Positions 37,104-47,679 of a DNA stretch of 64,000 bases are shown here, piece after piece (positions within the stretch are counted from its first letter, which is position 1; each line of letters opens with the position of its first letter). The notes beneath the pieces were generated by a model that saw only the letters and a list, made by a program, of their open reading frames with translations, was not told where the DNA came from and did no database searches. The stretch comes from Phyllobacterium brassicacearum. Its GTDB lineage: Bacteria > Pseudomonadota > Alphaproteobacteria > Rhizobiales > Rhizobiaceae. Both the position numbers and the translations under genes were made by a program. The stretch lies in assembly GCF_003010955.1 (NCBI RefSeq), contig NZ_PGGO01000009.1:1-64000 (forward strand). Reading direction: 5' to 3'.

Positions 37104-38705
37104 ATGGCAGTCAGTGCAAACAGGCTAGAACTTCTGCAGATCGCTGATGCGGTCGCACGCGAGAAGTCGATTGACCGCGAGATCGTTATTGCGGCGATGG
37201 CCGATGCCATTCAGAAGGCCGCACGCTCGCGTTATGGGCAGGAAACCAATATCCGTGCCGATATCAACGCCAAGACCGGTGAGATCAAGCTTCAGCGCCT
37301 GCTTGAGGTGGTCGAAGATGTAGAGGATCCGGTTACCCAGATCAGCATGGAAGCGGCGCGCGACCGCAATCCCGATGCGCAGCCCGGCGATTTCCTCGCC
37401 GACCAGCTGCCGCCGATGGATTTCGGCCGAATCGCTGCCCAGTCCGCCAAGCAGGTCATCGTGCAGAAGGTGCGCGAAGCGGAGCGCGACCGTCAGTATG
37501 ACGAATACAAGGATCGGGTCGGTGAGATCATCAACGGCAGCGTCAAGCGCGTCGAATATGGCAATGTGATCGTCGATCTCGGCCGTGGCGAAGCCATTGT
37601 CCGCCGCGACGAGCTGATCCCGCGCGAAACCTTCCGCTACGGTGATCGCGTCCGTGCGTATGTCTACGACGTGCGCCGCGAACAGCGTGGCCCGCAGATT
37701 TTCCTGAGCCGTACGCATCCACAGTTCATGGCAAAGCTCTTCACGATGGAAGTGCCGGAAATTTATGACGGCATCATCGAGATCAAGTCGGTTGCGCGCG
37801 ATCCGGGCTCTCGCGCCAAGATTGCCGTTATTTCGCGCGACTCGTCGATTGACCCCGTCGGCGCTTGTGTCGGTATGCGCGGTTCGCGCGTACAGGCGGT
37901 TGTCGGTGAGCTTCAAGGTGAAAAGATCGACATCATTCCATGGTCGCCGGAACCGGCTTCGTTCATTGTGAATGCGCTGCAGCCGGCCGAAGTTGCCAAG
38001 GTTGTTCTCGACGAAGACGCTGAACGTATTGAAGTTGTGGTCCCGGATGACCAACTATCACTTGCGATCGGTCGTCGCGGCCAGAATGTCCGTCTGGCTT
38101 CGCAGTTGACCGGCTGGGATATCGACATCCTCACCGAGCAGGAAGAATCCGAACGTCGCCAGAAGGAATTCGTCGAACGCTCGAACCTGTTCATGGAAGC
38201 ACTCGATGTCGATGAGATGGTCGGTCAGGTTCTCGCCTCGGAAGGTTTCGCCAGCGTCGAGGAAATCGCCTACGTGGATAGCGATGATATTTCGTCGATC
38301 GATGGTTTCGATGAGGAAACCGCGACCGAAATCCAGCAGCGTGCTCAGGAATATTTGGGTCGTATCGAGGAAGAACGGGACGCCCGCCGCAAGGAACTTG
38401 GTGTTTCCGATGAACTCCGCGACCTGCCAGGCATGACGAACGCAATCCTCGTTGCTGTCGGTGAAGATGGCGTCAAAACCGTCGAAGATTTCGCCGGATA
38501 TGCAGTGGATGAATTGACCGGCTGGCGCGAACGCAAGGATGGTGAGACAATCAACTATCCCGGCATCCTGTCGCAGTTTGATGTCAGCCGCGCTGACGCA
38601 GAGCAGATGGTTCTTGCAGCTCGCCTCAAGGTCGGATGGATCACGGAAGACGATCTTGCCGCCGAAGAGCCTGAAGCAGAAGTCGATCAGGAGGTCGCTG
38701 GCTAA
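37104..38705 (+). CDS. nusA: Transcription termination/antitermination protein NusA
   Basis: A 533-aa RNA polymerase-binding factor. Order of domains: N-terminal polymerase-binding domain (residues 1-130), S1 domain ([26 protein letters not shown]), two KH domains ([27 protein letters not shown] and [23 protein letters not shown]) and two C-terminal acidic repeats ([22 protein letters not shown]). AAGGAG lies 8 bases before the ATG. It affects pausing, termination and antitermination, including at attenuators like the one before rimP. Confidence 0.97.
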   Translation: MAVSANRLELLQIADAVAREKSIDREIVIAAMADAIQKAARSRYGQETNIRADINAKTGEIKLQRLLEVVEDVEDPVTQISMEAARDRNPDAQPGDFLADQLPPMDFGRIAAQSAKQVIVQKVREAERDRQYDEYKDRVGEIINGSVKRVEYGNVIVDLGRGEAIVRRDELIPRETFRYGDRVRAYVYDVRREQRGPQIFLSRTHPQFMAKLFTMEVPEIYDGIIEIKSVARDPGSRAKIAVISRDSSIDPVGACVGMRGSRVQAVVGELQGEKIDIIPWSPEPASFIVNALQPAEVAKVVLDEDAERIEVVVPDDQLSLAIGRRGQNVRLASQLTGWDIDILTEQEESERRQKEFVERSNLFMEALDVDEMVGQVLASEGFASVEEIAYVDSDDISSIDGFDEETATEIQQRAQEYLGRIEEERDARRKELGVSDELRDLPGMTNAILVAVGEDGVKTVEDFAGYAVDELTGWRERKDGETINYPGILSQFDVSRADAEQMVLAARLKVGWITEDDLAAEEPEAEVDQEVAG

Positions 38706-38732
38706 CAGCGGACGTTGAGCGTGGAACCGGAA

Positions 38733-39374
38733 ATGAACGACAGGACGTGCATTGTCACGCGGACAAGCGGTTCTGTCGATGACATGATCCGGTTCGTCGC
38801 CGGCCCGGACGGAACGGTTGTGCCGGATTTCAAGCGCAATCTCCCTGGCCGCGGCTGTTGGGTGAAAGCCCAGAGACGCCATGTGGATGAAGCGGTCAAG
38901 CGAAAGCTCTTTCCGCGCGCCTTGAAAAACAGCGTCACTGTTCCTGATAATTTCGGGCTGACAGTGGACCAGATGCTGGCAAAATCGGCGCTTGGCAGTT
39001 TTGGGTTGGCGCGCAAGGCCGGTGTTGTGGTAACAGGGGCCGCAAAAGTGGACGCTGCCATCCGCAACGGTACTGCCGCTCTGGTCCTTCATGCGTTTGA
39101 AGCGGCAGAAGACGGTGTACGAAAACTTGACCAGGCCCGCCGTTCGGTTGTTTATGCGGGCGGACCGGAAATACCCGCCCTTTCATTGTTCGAAAGCAGT
39201 GAAATGGATTTGGCATTGGGTGGGGTAAATGTGATACATGCTGCCGTACTCAAGGGAACGGCAGCTGCCGGGTTCGTCAAGCGAGCCTGGCTGCTACAGC
39301 ATTTTCGCGATGGCCGTGACGATCAGGCCGACGCTAAAGCGGCAGCTGCCGCGAAGGAAACGGAAACGGAATGA
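38733..39374 (+). CDS. YlxR (DUF448) RNA-binding protein with C-terminal L7Ae-like domain
   Basis: A 213-aa two-domain protein. The N-terminal YlxR domain is [19 protein letters not shown]...[22 protein letters not shown]; the second domain (about residues 90-190, [29 protein letters not shown] and [17 protein letters not shown]) is L7Ae/YlxQ-like. In Firmicutes these are separate genes, while alphaproteobacteria fuse them. YlxR proteins bind RNA or RNase P RNA. The start may be this ATG or a TTG at 38715. Its stop overlaps the infB start (ATGA). Confidence 0.88.
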   Translation: MNDRTCIVTRTSGSVDDMIRFVAGPDGTVVPDFKRNLPGRGCWVKAQRRHVDEAVKRKLFPRALKNSVTVPDNFGLTVDQMLAKSALGSFGLARKAGVVVTGAAKVDAAIRNGTAALVLHAFEAAEDGVRKLDQARRSVVYAGGPEIPALSLFESSEMDLALGGVNVIHAAVLKGTAAAGFVKRAWLLQHFRDGRDDQADAKAAAAAKETETE

Positions 39375-42109
39375 GCGATACAAAATCGACAGACGACAAG
39401 ACGCTTGGCGTCAACAAGAAAACCCTGACCCTGAAGCGGCCCGGTGTTGAGCAGAGCACGGTGCGCCAGAATTTCAGCCACGGGCGTACGAAGTCTGTTG
39501 TCGTTGAAACCAAGAAGCGCAAGTTTAGCCTTCCGGATCACAAACCGGAGGTCGCGCCTCCCGCTGCGCCCGCTCCGGCTCCCGCGCAAGTGGCGGCGCC
39601 TGCGCCAACGGCTCCGGTACGCCCGGCACCGCAGCCTGCTGCAACGCAGGTAAGCCCTGCCGCAGCACCCCGTCCGGCAGCAACATCCGCAACTGCGCCA
39701 GCTGCACAGCCAAGCGCGCGCCCTGCGGCACCGGCCCAGCAGCAGCGTCCTGCACAGCAGCCCTATCGCCCGGCCGGCCAGCGTCCGAATGATCGTTCCG
39801 GCATGGTCCTGAATACACTGTCGACCGCCGAACTCGAAGCACGCCGCAAGGCGCTCGAGGGCTCAAAGGCCCGTGACGCCGAGGACCGCGCCAAGGCCGC
39901 TGTTGAAGCAGTGCGCCGTGCGGAAGAAGAAGCGCTGCGCGCGAAGGAGCGTGAAGAGTCCGCCCGCCGTCAGGCCGAGGAAGAAGAGCGCATTCGCAAG
40001 GAAGCCGAGGCGAAACTGCGTGCGGAAGAAGAGTCCCGCAAGCGCCAGCCCGAATTGAAGACAGCCGACGACGCGGCCGCATTGAAGGCACCGGTCCGCA
40101 AGCCAAACCTGGCGGAAGAAGACGAGGATCGTCGTGGTCCTGTCGGAGCACGTCGTGGTAGCAGTGCAGCACCAGCCAAGCCGGAAGTTCGCGCACCCAA
40201 GGTCGTCAAGGGCGAGGATGAACGCCGCCGTGGCAAGCTGACATTGGGCTCGGCGCTCAATGATGAAGGCCGCAGCCGTTCGCTTTCGGCCATGCGTCGC
40301 CGCCAGGAGAAGTTCAAGCGCGGTATGCAGCAGGAAAGCCGCGAGAAAATCGCTCGTGAAGTCATTCTGCCCGAAACGATCACCATACAGGAGCTCGCTC
40401 AGCGTATGGCCGAGCGTTCGGTCGACGTCATCAAGTTCCTGATGAAGGAAGGCCAGATGATGAAGCCCGGCGATCTTATCGACGCCGATACGGCTCAGCT
40501 CATCGCGGAAGAATTCGGCCACACGGTGCGCCGGGTCGCGGAGTCCGACGTTGAAGAGGGTATTTTCAACGTGCAGGACGATGAGACTGCGTTCGAATCG
40601 CGTCCGCCGGTCGTTACCATCATGGGTCACGTCGATCATGGCAAGACTTCGCTGCTCGACGCCATCCGCCAGGCCAATGTCGTTTCCGGCGAGGCTGGTG
40701 GTATCACCCAGCATATCGGTGCCTATCAGGTCGAACAGAACGGCCAGAAGATCACCTTCATTGATACGCCTGGCCACGCTGCCTTTACGGCTATGCGTGC
40801 CCGCGGCGCGCAGGCAACGGATATCGCCATTCTCGTTGTCGCGGCGGATGACAGTGTCATGCCGCAGACAATCGAATCGATCAACCATGCGAAGGCGGCA
40901 GGCGTTCCGATCATCGTAGCCATCAACAAGATCGACAAGCCTTCCGCTGACGCGCAGAAGGTGCGCAACGGTCTTCTGCAGCACGAAGTCTTCGTGGAAT
41001 CGATGGGCGGTGAAACGCTCGATGTTGAAGTTTCGGCGAAGACCGGTGTTGGCCTCGACAAACTGCTTGAAGCCATCCTGCTGCAGGCTGAAATTCTCGA
41101 CCTGAAGGCTGATCCGACGCGTACGGCCGAAGGTGTCGTCATCGAAGCCAAGCTGGAGCGTGGTCGCGGTTCTGTTGCCACTGTACTGGTTCAGAAGGGC
41201 ACGTTGCATCCAGGCGACATCATCGTCGCTGGCAGCGAATGGGGCCGTGTCCGTGCCCTGGTCAATGACCGCGGTGAGAACATGAAGGAAGCTGGACCGG
41301 CGACGCCGGTTGAGGTTCTGGGTCTCCAGGGGCCGCCGCAGGCCGGCGATCGCTTCGCTGTGGTCGAAAACGAAGCAAAGGCGCGCGAGATTTCCGAGTA
41401 TCGCACGCGTCTTGCTCGTGAAAAGGCAGTGGCCAAGCAGGCCGGTTCGCGTGGCTCGCTCGAGCAGATGATGAGCCAGCTGCAGGTAACAGGCCTGAAG
41501 GAATTCCCGCTGCTCATCAAGGGTGACGTGCAGGGTTCGATCGAAGCCATTGCGGGCGCGCTCGATAAGCTCGGTACCGACGAAGTGCGTGCACGCATCA
41601 TCCATTCGGGTGCTGGCGGCATCACCGAGAGCGATATCGCGCTTGCTGAAGCTTCCAATGCTGCGATCATCGGGTTCAACGTTCGTGCCAACAAGCAGGC
41701 GCGTGACCTTGCCGAGCGTGAAGGCATCGAAATCCGCTACTACAACATCATCTACGATCTCGTGGACGATGTGAAAGCAGCCATGTCGGGCCTTCTGTCG
41801 CCGGAACGCCGCGAAACCTTCCTTGGCAATGCGGAGATTCTGGAAGTCTTCAATATCACCAAGGTCGGCAAAGTCGCCGGTTGCCGGGTTACGGAAGGCA
41901 AGGTCGAGCGCGGTGCGGGCGTACGCCTTATCCGTGACAACGTTGTCATCCACGAAGGCAAGCTCAAGACGCTCAAGCGCTTCAAGGACGAAGTCTCGGA
42001 AGTGCCGGCTGGCCAGGAATGCGGTATGGCGTTCGAGAACTACGACGATATTCGCGCAGGCGATACGATCGAAGCTTTCCGCGTCGAGCATGTGACCCGC
42101 ACGCTCTAA
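39371..42109 (+). CDS. infB: Translation initiation factor IF-2
   Basis: A 912-aa GTPase that brings initiator tRNA to the ribosome. The N-terminal third is a low-complexity Ala/Pro-rich and then charged Glu/Arg/Lys-rich coiled region (residues 60-250). The G domain motifs are [29 protein letters not shown] and NKIDKPSAD (around residues 420-530). Domains II-IV follow ([33 protein letters not shown] at the end). It overlaps ylxR by four bases. Long antisense frames here are codon-bias shadows. Confidence 0.97.
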   Translation: MSDTKSTDDKTLGVNKKTLTLKRPGVEQSTVRQNFSHGRTKSVVVETKKRKFSLPDHKPEVAPPAAPAPAPAQVAAPAPTAPVRPAPQPAATQVSPAAAPRPAATSATAPAAQPSARPAAPAQQQRPAQQPYRPAGQRPNDRSGMVLNTLSTAELEARRKALEGSKARDAEDRAKAAVEAVRRAEEEALRAKEREESARRQAEEEERIRKEAEAKLRAEEESRKRQPELKTADDAAALKAPVRKPNLAEEDEDRRGPVGARRGSSAAPAKPEVRAPKVVKGEDERRRGKLTLGSALNDEGRSRSLSAMRRRQEKFKRGMQQESREKIAREVILPETITIQELAQRMAERSVDVIKFLMKEGQMMKPGDLIDADTAQLIAEEFGHTVRRVAESDVEEGIFNVQDDETAFESRPPVVTIMGHVDHGKTSLLDAIRQANVVSGEAGGITQHIGAYQVEQNGQKITFIDTPGHAAFTAMRARGAQATDIAILVVAADDSVMPQTIESINHAKAAGVPIIVAINKIDKPSADAQKVRNGLLQHEVFVESMGGETLDVEVSAKTGVGLDKLLEAILLQAEILDLKADPTRTAEGVVIEAKLERGRGSVATVLVQKGTLHPGDIIVAGSEWGRVRALVNDRGENMKEAGPATPVEVLGLQGPPQAGDRFAVVENEAKAREISEYRTRLAREKAVAKQAGSRGSLEQMMSQLQVTGLKEFPLLIKGDVQGSIEAIAGALDKLGTDEVRARIIHSGAGGITESDIALAEASNAAIIGFNVRANKQARDLAEREGIEIRYYNIIYDLVDDVKAAMSGLLSPERRETFLGNAEILEVFNITKVGKVAGCRVTEGKVERGAGVRLIRDNVVIHEGKLKTLKRFKDEVSEVPAGQECGMAFENYDDIRAGDTIEAFRVEHVTRTL

Positions 42110-42135
42110 GCAGCTGCGTCTCAATCTTTAATGGC

Positions 42136-42170
42136 AGATCGCCGGGTTAAACCGGCGATCTCTCTTATAT
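42136..42170 (+). terminator. Hairpin between infB and rbfA
   Basis: AGATCGCCGG (42136-42145) pairs perfectly with CCGGCGATCT (42152-42161) over a 6-base loop, followed by CTCTTATATTT. The tail is only partly T-rich, so this may terminate weakly and let rbfA be read through. Confidence 0.55.
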
Positions 42171-42185
42171 TTGGATATGACAATA

Positions 42186-42638
42186 ATGGCTCGTTTTGCT
42201 TCCACCGGCCCCACCCAACGCCAGTTGCGCGTCAGCGAGCAGGTGCGTCACGCGGTATCCCAGGTGCTTCAGCGCGGAGATGTTCGCGATGATACGCTGG
42301 AAAACGCTGTCATTGCCATTTCGGAAGTGCGCATGTCGCCAGACCTGAAGATTGCCACCTGTTTTGTTTCGCCGATCGGAGCAACCGACAGCGACGGCGT
42401 TATCGGTGCCCTGAACAAGAATTCAAAATTCATTCGCGGCCGCGCCGCCACCTATCTCAAGCAGATGAAATATATGCCGGAATTCCGTTTCCGCATCGAT
42501 ACGAGCTTCGACAATTATGCCAAGATCGATGCACTCCTGCGCAAGCCGGAAGTCACGCGCGATCTTGCCGATGACGACGAAGATGATGGCGGCGACCCGA
42601 ATCCGGGTGATGTTCCCGGCCACGACGGTAATGACTGA
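42186..42638 (+). CDS. rbfA: 30S ribosome-binding factor RbfA
   Basis: A 150-aa cold-shock ribosome-maturation factor with a KH-like fold: [20 protein letters not shown], then [22 protein letters not shown] and [23 protein letters not shown]. The tail is acidic (DDDEDDGGD). The ATG at 42186 (MARFAST) fits relatives; earlier TTG/ATG codons at 42171/42177 are less likely. Its stop overlaps the truB start by one base. Confidence 0.94.
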   Translation: MARFASTGPTQRQLRVSEQVRHAVSQVLQRGDVRDDTLENAVIAISEVRMSPDLKIATCFVSPIGATDSDGVIGALNKNSKFIRGRAATYLKQMKYMPEFRFRIDTSFDNYAKIDALLRKPEVTRDLADDDEDDGGDPNPGDVPGHDGND

Positions 42639-43609
42639 TGGCAAGGCAGCGGAAGAGAAAGGGCCGCCCGGTCTCGGGTTGGCTGATTTTTGACAAGCCG
42701 AAGGGCATGGGGTCGACGGAAGCCGTTTCCAAGATCAAGTGGCTGTTCAAGGCGGAAAAAGCAGGCCATGCCGGTACGCTTGATCCTCTGGCTTCGGGCA
42801 TGCTGCCGATTGCACTCGGCGAAGCGACCAAGACTGTTCCCTACGTTATGGATGGAACCAAGATTTATCGCTTCACTGTCACCTGGGGTGCTGAACGCAC
42901 AACCGACGATCTTGAAGGCGAGGTGACCGTCATCTCTGACAACCGCCCGGATGAGGCCGCAATCAGGGCGTTGCTGCCGAAATATACCGGCGTCATTGCG
43001 CAGATCCCTCCCAAATTCTCGGCAATCAAGATCGCTGGCGAACGCGCCTATGATCTGGCGCGCGGGGGTGAAGAGATCGAAATACCCGCCCGGGAAGTCG
43101 AGATCGACCGTTTGGACCTGATCGAATGCACCGATGCTTCGACCGCAACCTTTGAAGTCGAATGCGGCAAGGGCACCTACGTGCGCTCTCTCGCTCGCGA
43201 TATGGGACGCGATCTTGGCTGTTACGGTCACATTTCCGATCTGCGCCGTATTGAGGTTGCCCCCTTCGACGAGTCCGATTTTGTGACGCTCGCGGAGCTA
43301 GAAGCGGTGCATCCGCCAGTTCCAACTGAGGAGACAAGCGATGATCGCTCCTATGAGCGGCTGGCCGAACGCTTCTCGGTTATGGACGCTTTCCTGATCG
43401 ATACGGGTGCTGCGCTCGAGAGCCTTCCGCAGGTGCCGGTCTCCGATGACCAGGCCCATCGCATTCGCATGGGCAACCCGGTGATCCTGCGCGGACGCGA
43501 CGCTCCTGTCGAAGCGGACGAAGCCTGTGTGACAAGCAAGGGCAAGCTCCTGGCGATCGGTTTCATCGAGCAAGGTCAGTTCAAGCCAAAGCGAGTGTTT
43601 ACGGCGTAG
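42638..43609 (+). CDS. truB: tRNA pseudouridine(55) synthase TruB
   Basis: A 323-aa pseudouridine synthase modifying U55 in the T-loop. The catalytic aspartate is in [16 protein letters not shown] (about residue 50); [17 protein letters not shown] and [15 protein letters not shown] are conserved. The C-terminal PUA-like part is present. It follows rbfA with a one-base overlap (TGATG). Confidence 0.96.
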   Translation: MARQRKRKGRPVSGWLIFDKPKGMGSTEAVSKIKWLFKAEKAGHAGTLDPLASGMLPIALGEATKTVPYVMDGTKIYRFTVTWGAERTTDDLEGEVTVISDNRPDEAAIRALLPKYTGVIAQIPPKFSAIKIAGERAYDLARGGEEIEIPAREVEIDRLDLIECTDASTATFEVECGKGTYVRSLARDMGRDLGCYGHISDLRRIEVAPFDESDFVTLAELEAVHPPVPTEETSDDRSYERLAERFSVMDAFLIDTGAALESLPQVPVSDDQAHRIRMGNPVILRGRDAPVEADEACVTSKGKLLAIGFIEQGQFKPKRVFTA

Positions 43610-43696
43610 AACGGCCTGAATCATTTGCGGCTGGTAATTTGTCACATTTTCGACTATACGGCCCGCAGCGACAAGCTTTTGCTATCGCTTTAACCG

Positions 43697-43757
43697 GCCC
43701 CCGCTGGACGACATCCCGGCCGTGGGCATCCTGTTTTCCTCTTCAAAAGAAAGGATA
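43697..43757 (+). promoter_or_regulatory. Structured rpsO leader, candidate S15 autoregulation site
   Basis: An imperfect GC-rich hairpin (about 43697-43726) is followed by a second one in which TCCTCTTC (43737-43744) pairs with GAAAGGA (43749-43755), one bulge, loop AAAA. The second stem hides the Shine-Dalgarno AAAGGA of rpsO. S15 autoregulates its mRNA in several bacteria through such leaders; that this one binds S15 is inference. Confidence 0.4.
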
Positions 43758-43761
43758 TACG

Positions 43762-44031
43762 ATGTCGATAACCGCTGAACGCAAGCAGGCAGTGATCTCT
43801 GAATATGCAACCAAGCCAGGCGATACCGGTTCTCCGGAAGTCCAGGTTGCCGTTCTGACAGAGCGTATTGTCAACCTGACCGAGCACTTCAAGGACCACA
43901 AGAAGGACAATCATTCCCGTCGTGGTCTTCTCAAGCTCGTCTCGACGCGCCGCAGCCTTCTTGACTATCTCAAGAAAGTTGACCAGGGCCGCTACCAGAC
44001 GCTGATCGAAAAGCTCGGCCTGCGCCGCTAA
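43762..44031 (+). CDS. rpsO: Small ribosomal subunit protein S15
   Basis: An 89-aa ribosomal protein, the standard length. It starts [15 protein letters not shown] and contains [28 protein letters not shown], then [21 protein letters not shown]. It binds 16S rRNA helices 20-22. AAAGGA lies upstream of the ATG. A strong terminator follows, so rpsO and pnp may be transcribed partly separately. Confidence 0.98.
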   Translation: MSITAERKQAVISEYATKPGDTGSPEVQVAVLTERIVNLTEHFKDHKKDNHSRRGLLKLVSTRRSLLDYLKKVDQGRYQTLIEKLGLRR

Positions 44032-44040
44032 CAGATTGGA

Positions 44041-44077
44041 CCGGCGGATGCGTTATCCACGCTCCGCCGGTTTATTT
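44041..44077 (+). terminator. Intrinsic terminator after rpsO
   Basis: CCGGCGGA (44041-44048) pairs with TCCGCCGG (44063-44070), extended by inner GCG/CGC, followed by TTTATTT. It lies 10 bases after the rpsO stop. Confidence 0.75.
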
Positions 44078-44094
44078 CATCTCCATAGGAGGCG

Positions 44095-44209
44095 GTCATT
44101 TCGAATGAAATGACAGGGAAACTTCGATGGGGATGAGTACTACCATGAGGCAGATCATGGGGCAGGATTGCAGGCAACTCGGGAGGGCGAGTTGCACGTT
44201 GTCTTGCCC
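44095..44209 (+). promoter_or_regulatory. Hairpins in the pnp leader
   Basis: Between the rpsO terminator and pnp lie a perfect hairpin GTCATTTC-GAAT-GAAATGAC (44095-44114) and a nested one: outer stem GGGCAGGA (44160-44167) with TCTTGCCC (44202-44209), inner stem CAACTCG (44175-44181) with CGAGTTG (44188-44194). In E. coli a long hairpin at this place is cut by RNase III and used for PNPase autoregulation; the same role here is inferred from position and structure only. Confidence 0.45.
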
Positions 44210-44285
44210 GTGATTGGTCTAAACGAAACGGGAGAGATGCTGCTATCCAAAGGGATGCGCGTTTTTTCCCATTGAAGGACAAGAC

Positions 44286-46430
44286 ATGTTTAATCAACAC
44301 AAAGTTGAAATCGAATGGGGCGGACGTCCGCTCATTCTCGAAACCGGCAAGATCGCCCGTCAGGCTGACGGTGCCGTTCTCGCCACCTACGGCGAGACCG
44401 TTGTGCTTGCTACCGTCGTTTCCGCCAAGGAACCGAAGCCGGGTCAGGACTTTTTCCCGCTGACCGTCAACTACCAGGAAAAGACCTATGCCGCCGGCAA
44501 AATTCCAGGTGGCTATTTCAAGCGCGAAGGTCGCCCGAGCGAAAACGAAACATTGGTTTCGCGCCTGATCGACCGCCCGATTCGCCCGCTCTTCGCTGAC
44601 GGCTACAAGAACGACACCCAGGTTGTCATCACGGTCATCCAGCATGATCTCGAAAACAATCCCGATATCGTTTCGATGATTGGCGCTTCGGCTGCCCTGA
44701 CGCTCTCCGGCGTTCCTTTCATGGGCCCGATTGGCGGCGCTCGCGTCGGTTATATCGGCGGTGATTACAAGCTCAACCCAACCATCGACGAAATGGTTGA
44801 ATCGAGCCTCGACCTCGTTGTCGCCGGTACAGGCGATGCCGTTCTCATGGTTGAATCGGAAGCCAAGGAATTGGCCGAAGACGTCATGCTCGGCGCCGTC
44901 ATGTTCGGCCACAAGGGCTTCCAGCCGGTTCTCGAGGCGATCATCAAGCTCGCCGAGGTTGCTGCCAAGGAGCCACGCGACTTCGCTACAGACGATCTTT
45001 CGGCGGTCGAAGCAGCCGTTCTTAAGGTTGCCGAAGCTGATTTGCGCGAAGCCTACAAGATCACCGACAAGCAGCAGCGTTACGCTGCCGTCGATGCTGC
45101 CAAGGCCAAGGTCAAGGCGCATTTCTTCCCGGAAGGTGTTGAAGAGCCTGAGTTTTCCGCTGAAGAAGTCGCTACCGTATTCAAGTCGGTTCAGGCGAAG
45201 ATCGTTCGCTGGAACATTCTCGACACCGGCAGCCGTATCGATGGCCGTGATCTGAAGACGGTTCGTCCGATCGTTTCGGAAGTCGGTCTCCTGCCGCGCA
45301 CCCATGGTTCTGCCCTGTTCACCCGCGGTGAAACACAGGCCATCGTGGTTGCCACGCTCGGAACCGGCGAAGACGAACAGTATGTCGACTCGCTGACCGG
45401 CATGTACAAAGAAACCTTCATGCTTCACTACAATTTCCCGCCCTATTCGGTCGGTGAAACAGGACGCATGGGTTCTCCTGGCCGCCGCGAAATCGGTCAC
45501 GGCAAGCTCGCTTGGCGCGCCATCCACCCGGTTCTGCCTGCCAAGGAACAGTTCCCTTACACGCTCCGTACGGTCTCCGAGATCACCGAATCCAATGGTT
45601 CGTCCTCGATGGCCACCGTTTGCGGCACGTCGCTGGCACTGATGGATGCCGGTGTTCCGTTGCTCCGTCCGGTTGCCGGTATCGCCATGGGCCTGATCCT
45701 CGAAGGCGAAAAGTTCGCTGTTCTCTCCGACATCCTCGGTGACGAAGATCATCTCGGCGACATGGATTTCAAGGTGGCTGGTACTGATGGCGGTATTACC
45801 GCGCTGCAGATGGACATCAAGATCGACGGCATCACCGAAGAGATCATGAAGGTCGCTCTGGCTCAGGCCAAGGACGGCCGTCTGCACATCCTCGGCGAAA
45901 TGGCGAAGGCCATTACCGAAGGCCGTTCGGAACTTGGCGAATTTGCACCACGCATCGAAGTCATGAACATTCCGACCGACAAGATCCGTGACGTCATCGG
46001 TTCTGGCGGCAAGGTCATTCGCGAAATCGTTGAAAAGACGGGTGCGAAGATCAACATAGAGGACGATGGCACGGTCAAGATCGCTTCTTCCTCGGCCAAG
46101 GAAATCGAAGCCGCACGCAAGTGGATCCACTCCATTGTTGCCGAGCCGGAAGTCGGCGAGATCTACGAAGGCACGGTCGTCAAGACCGCAGACTTCGGCG
46201 CATTCGTCAATTTCTTCGGCCCACGCGATGGTCTCGTCCATATCTCGCAGCTCGCTTCGGAGCGCGTTGCCAAGACCTCCGACGTGGTCAAGGAAGGCCA
46301 GAAGGTCTGGGTCAAGCTGATGGGCTTCGACGAACGCGGCAAGGTTCGCCTATCGATGAAAGTCGTCAATCAGGAAACCGGCAAGGAAATCGTTCAGGAA
46401 AAGAAGCCGGCCGAAGAAGACGCAGAGTAA
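44286..46430 (+). CDS. pnp: Polyribonucleotide nucleotidyltransferase (PNPase)
   Basis: A 714-aa phosphorolytic 3'-5' exoribonuclease. Two RNase PH-like cores (starting [20 protein letters not shown] and [14 protein letters not shown]) flank a helical linker; the C-terminus has a KH domain ([24 protein letters not shown]) and an S1 domain ([20 protein letters not shown]). It is a core part of RNA decay. Acidic tail [10 protein letters not shown]. Antisense frames of similar length are shadows. Confidence 0.98.
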   Translation: MFNQHKVEIEWGGRPLILETGKIARQADGAVLATYGETVVLATVVSAKEPKPGQDFFPLTVNYQEKTYAAGKIPGGYFKREGRPSENETLVSRLIDRPIRPLFADGYKNDTQVVITVIQHDLENNPDIVSMIGASAALTLSGVPFMGPIGGARVGYIGGDYKLNPTIDEMVESSLDLVVAGTGDAVLMVESEAKELAEDVMLGAVMFGHKGFQPVLEAIIKLAEVAAKEPRDFATDDLSAVEAAVLKVAEADLREAYKITDKQQRYAAVDAAKAKVKAHFFPEGVEEPEFSAEEVATVFKSVQAKIVRWNILDTGSRIDGRDLKTVRPIVSEVGLLPRTHGSALFTRGETQAIVVATLGTGEDEQYVDSLTGMYKETFMLHYNFPPYSVGETGRMGSPGRREIGHGKLAWRAIHPVLPAKEQFPYTLRTVSEITESNGSSSMATVCGTSLALMDAGVPLLRPVAGIAMGLILEGEKFAVLSDILGDEDHLGDMDFKVAGTDGGITALQMDIKIDGITEEIMKVALAQAKDGRLHILGEMAKAITEGRSELGEFAPRIEVMNIPTDKIRDVIGSGGKVIREIVEKTGAKINIEDDGTVKIASSSAKEIEAARKWIHSIVAEPEVGEIYEGTVVKTADFGAFVNFFGPRDGLVHISQLASERVAKTSDVVKEGQKVWVKLMGFDERGKVRLSMKVVNQETGKEIVQEKKPAEEDAE

Positions 46431-46453
46431 ACTTCTGACCTCTAGATGATCGA

Positions 46454-46489
46454 AGCGCGCCCGGATTCTTGTCTGGGCGCGCTTTTTCT
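46454..46489 (+). terminator. Intrinsic terminator after pnp
   Basis: AGCGCGCCCGGA (46454-46465) pairs with TCTGGGCGCGCT (46472-46483, one G-T) over a 6-base loop, followed by TTTTTCTT. It lies 24 bases after the pnp stop. Confidence 0.85.
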
Positions 46490-46520
46490 TGATTAAGCGG
46501 AATAAAAGACGGACATCATC

Positions 46521-47540
46521 ATGACCAACGGCGCGCTCAAGACGCTTTTCCTGCCCTTTGACCAAGAGATACTTGCCGTGCCGAGCGCAAGCGAGAGATG
46601 GCTGTTTCTTGGGGCTGAGGCGGATCGCGAGATCTCCGATGGTTGGCGCGGCGTCCTGACCTGTCTGCAGCCGTTCAAGCCTGACTACCTTGCATTGCAG
46701 AAGGCGGGTTTCAATGCCATCCCGCGGTTGCAGGGTAATGAACGTTTCGACGGGGCGTTGATCCTGATCGGCAAGCATCGTGGCCGCAACGAAGCCTGGC
46801 TGGCGCTGGCGCTCAGCCACGTCAATCCCGGTGGGAGAATTGTGGTTTCCGGAGACAAGAAACTTGGCGTTGATAGCTTCCGCAAGACCGTTGAAGGACT
46901 GGCGCCGGTCATCGACAGGCTGTCGAAACACCACGCCGTCGCCTTCTGGTTCGATCGGTCGGAACAACTGAATAGTGATAAAATTCAAGCGCTTATGGCG
47001 GCGCCAACGAGGCTAGAGAACCGGTTTACGACCGGGCCGGGCATGTTCTCGCACACCGCCATCGACAAGGGCTCGGCCATGCTGGTCAAGCATTTTGAAG
47101 GGCGGATCAGCGGTCACGTGGCCGACTTCGGTGCAGGCTGGGGCTATCTCGCTGCGCAGGTGCTGAACTACCCGGACAAGCTCAAGTCATTGGCGCTCTA
47201 CGAGGCTGATTTCGAGGCGCTGGAAGCGGCCAGACTGAACGTCGCCGGGAGCCCGGACGTGCCGGTTTCCTTCCACTGGTTCGATGTTAATAGTGAAGCA
47301 ATTTCAGAGATTTATGACACAATCGTCATGAACCCACCATTCCATGCCGGGCGCAGCGCTGACCCGACGATGGGGCAGGGGTTCATCGCGGCTGCAGCCA
47401 AACGCCTGAAGCCGGGCGGCAAGCTGTTGCTCGTCGCCAATCGGCAAATGCCCTATGAGGCCGACCTCAAGGCACTCTTCAAATCGGTGCAGCCGCTGGA
47501 AGACGATGCCGGCTACAAGATCATCGAAGCGAAGAAGTAA
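46521..47540 (+). CDS. rsmC: Class I SAM-dependent methyltransferase, RsmC-like
   Basis: A 339-aa two-domain methyltransferase. The C-terminal half has the SAM motif HVADFGAGWGYLAAQVL and the catalytic motif IVMNPPFHAG (NPPF), used by enzymes methylating exocyclic amino groups such as RsmC (m2G1207 of 16S rRNA) or RlmG. The N-terminal half (residues 1-165) is a degenerate copy of the fold, as in RsmC. Exact target base is inferred from similarity. Own terminator follows. Confidence 0.85.
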   Translation: MTNGALKTLFLPFDQEILAVPSASERWLFLGAEADREISDGWRGVLTCLQPFKPDYLALQKAGFNAIPRLQGNERFDGALILIGKHRGRNEAWLALALSHVNPGGRIVVSGDKKLGVDSFRKTVEGLAPVIDRLSKHHAVAFWFDRSEQLNSDKIQALMAAPTRLENRFTTGPGMFSHTAIDKGSAMLVKHFEGRISGHVADFGAGWGYLAAQVLNYPDKLKSLALYEADFEALEAARLNVAGSPDVPVSFHWFDVNSEAISEIYDTIVMNPPFHAGRSADPTMGQGFIAAAAKRLKPGGKLLLVANRQMPYEADLKALFKSVQPLEDDAGYKIIEAKK

Positions 47541-47561
47541 TCTCAACTAGGCACAACCATT

Positions 47562-47586
47562 TCTCCACTCCAGGTGGAGAATTTTC
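47562..47586 (+). terminator. Intrinsic terminator after the RsmC-like gene
   Basis: TTCTCCAC (47562-47569) pairs perfectly with GTGGAGAA (47575-47582), 5-base loop, followed by four T. It could also serve leftward transcription from fabI. Confidence 0.6.
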
Positions 47587-47679
47587 GCCAAATCTTGTTT
47601 CGTTTTCGCGGTTTCTTGTCCCATTCTGGGACGACTGCGTACGAATCTTGCTCAGGTTCTGCAGAGGGGCGTTCGGGAA

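Noticed and set aside
39863-42124. Open frame of 753 codons on the minus strand
   Set aside because: It lies wholly opposite infB and shows no domain; it arises from GC-biased codon use of the real gene.
44028-46241. Open frame of 737 codons on the minus strand
   Set aside because: Antisense to pnp, with no recognisable domain or ribosome site.
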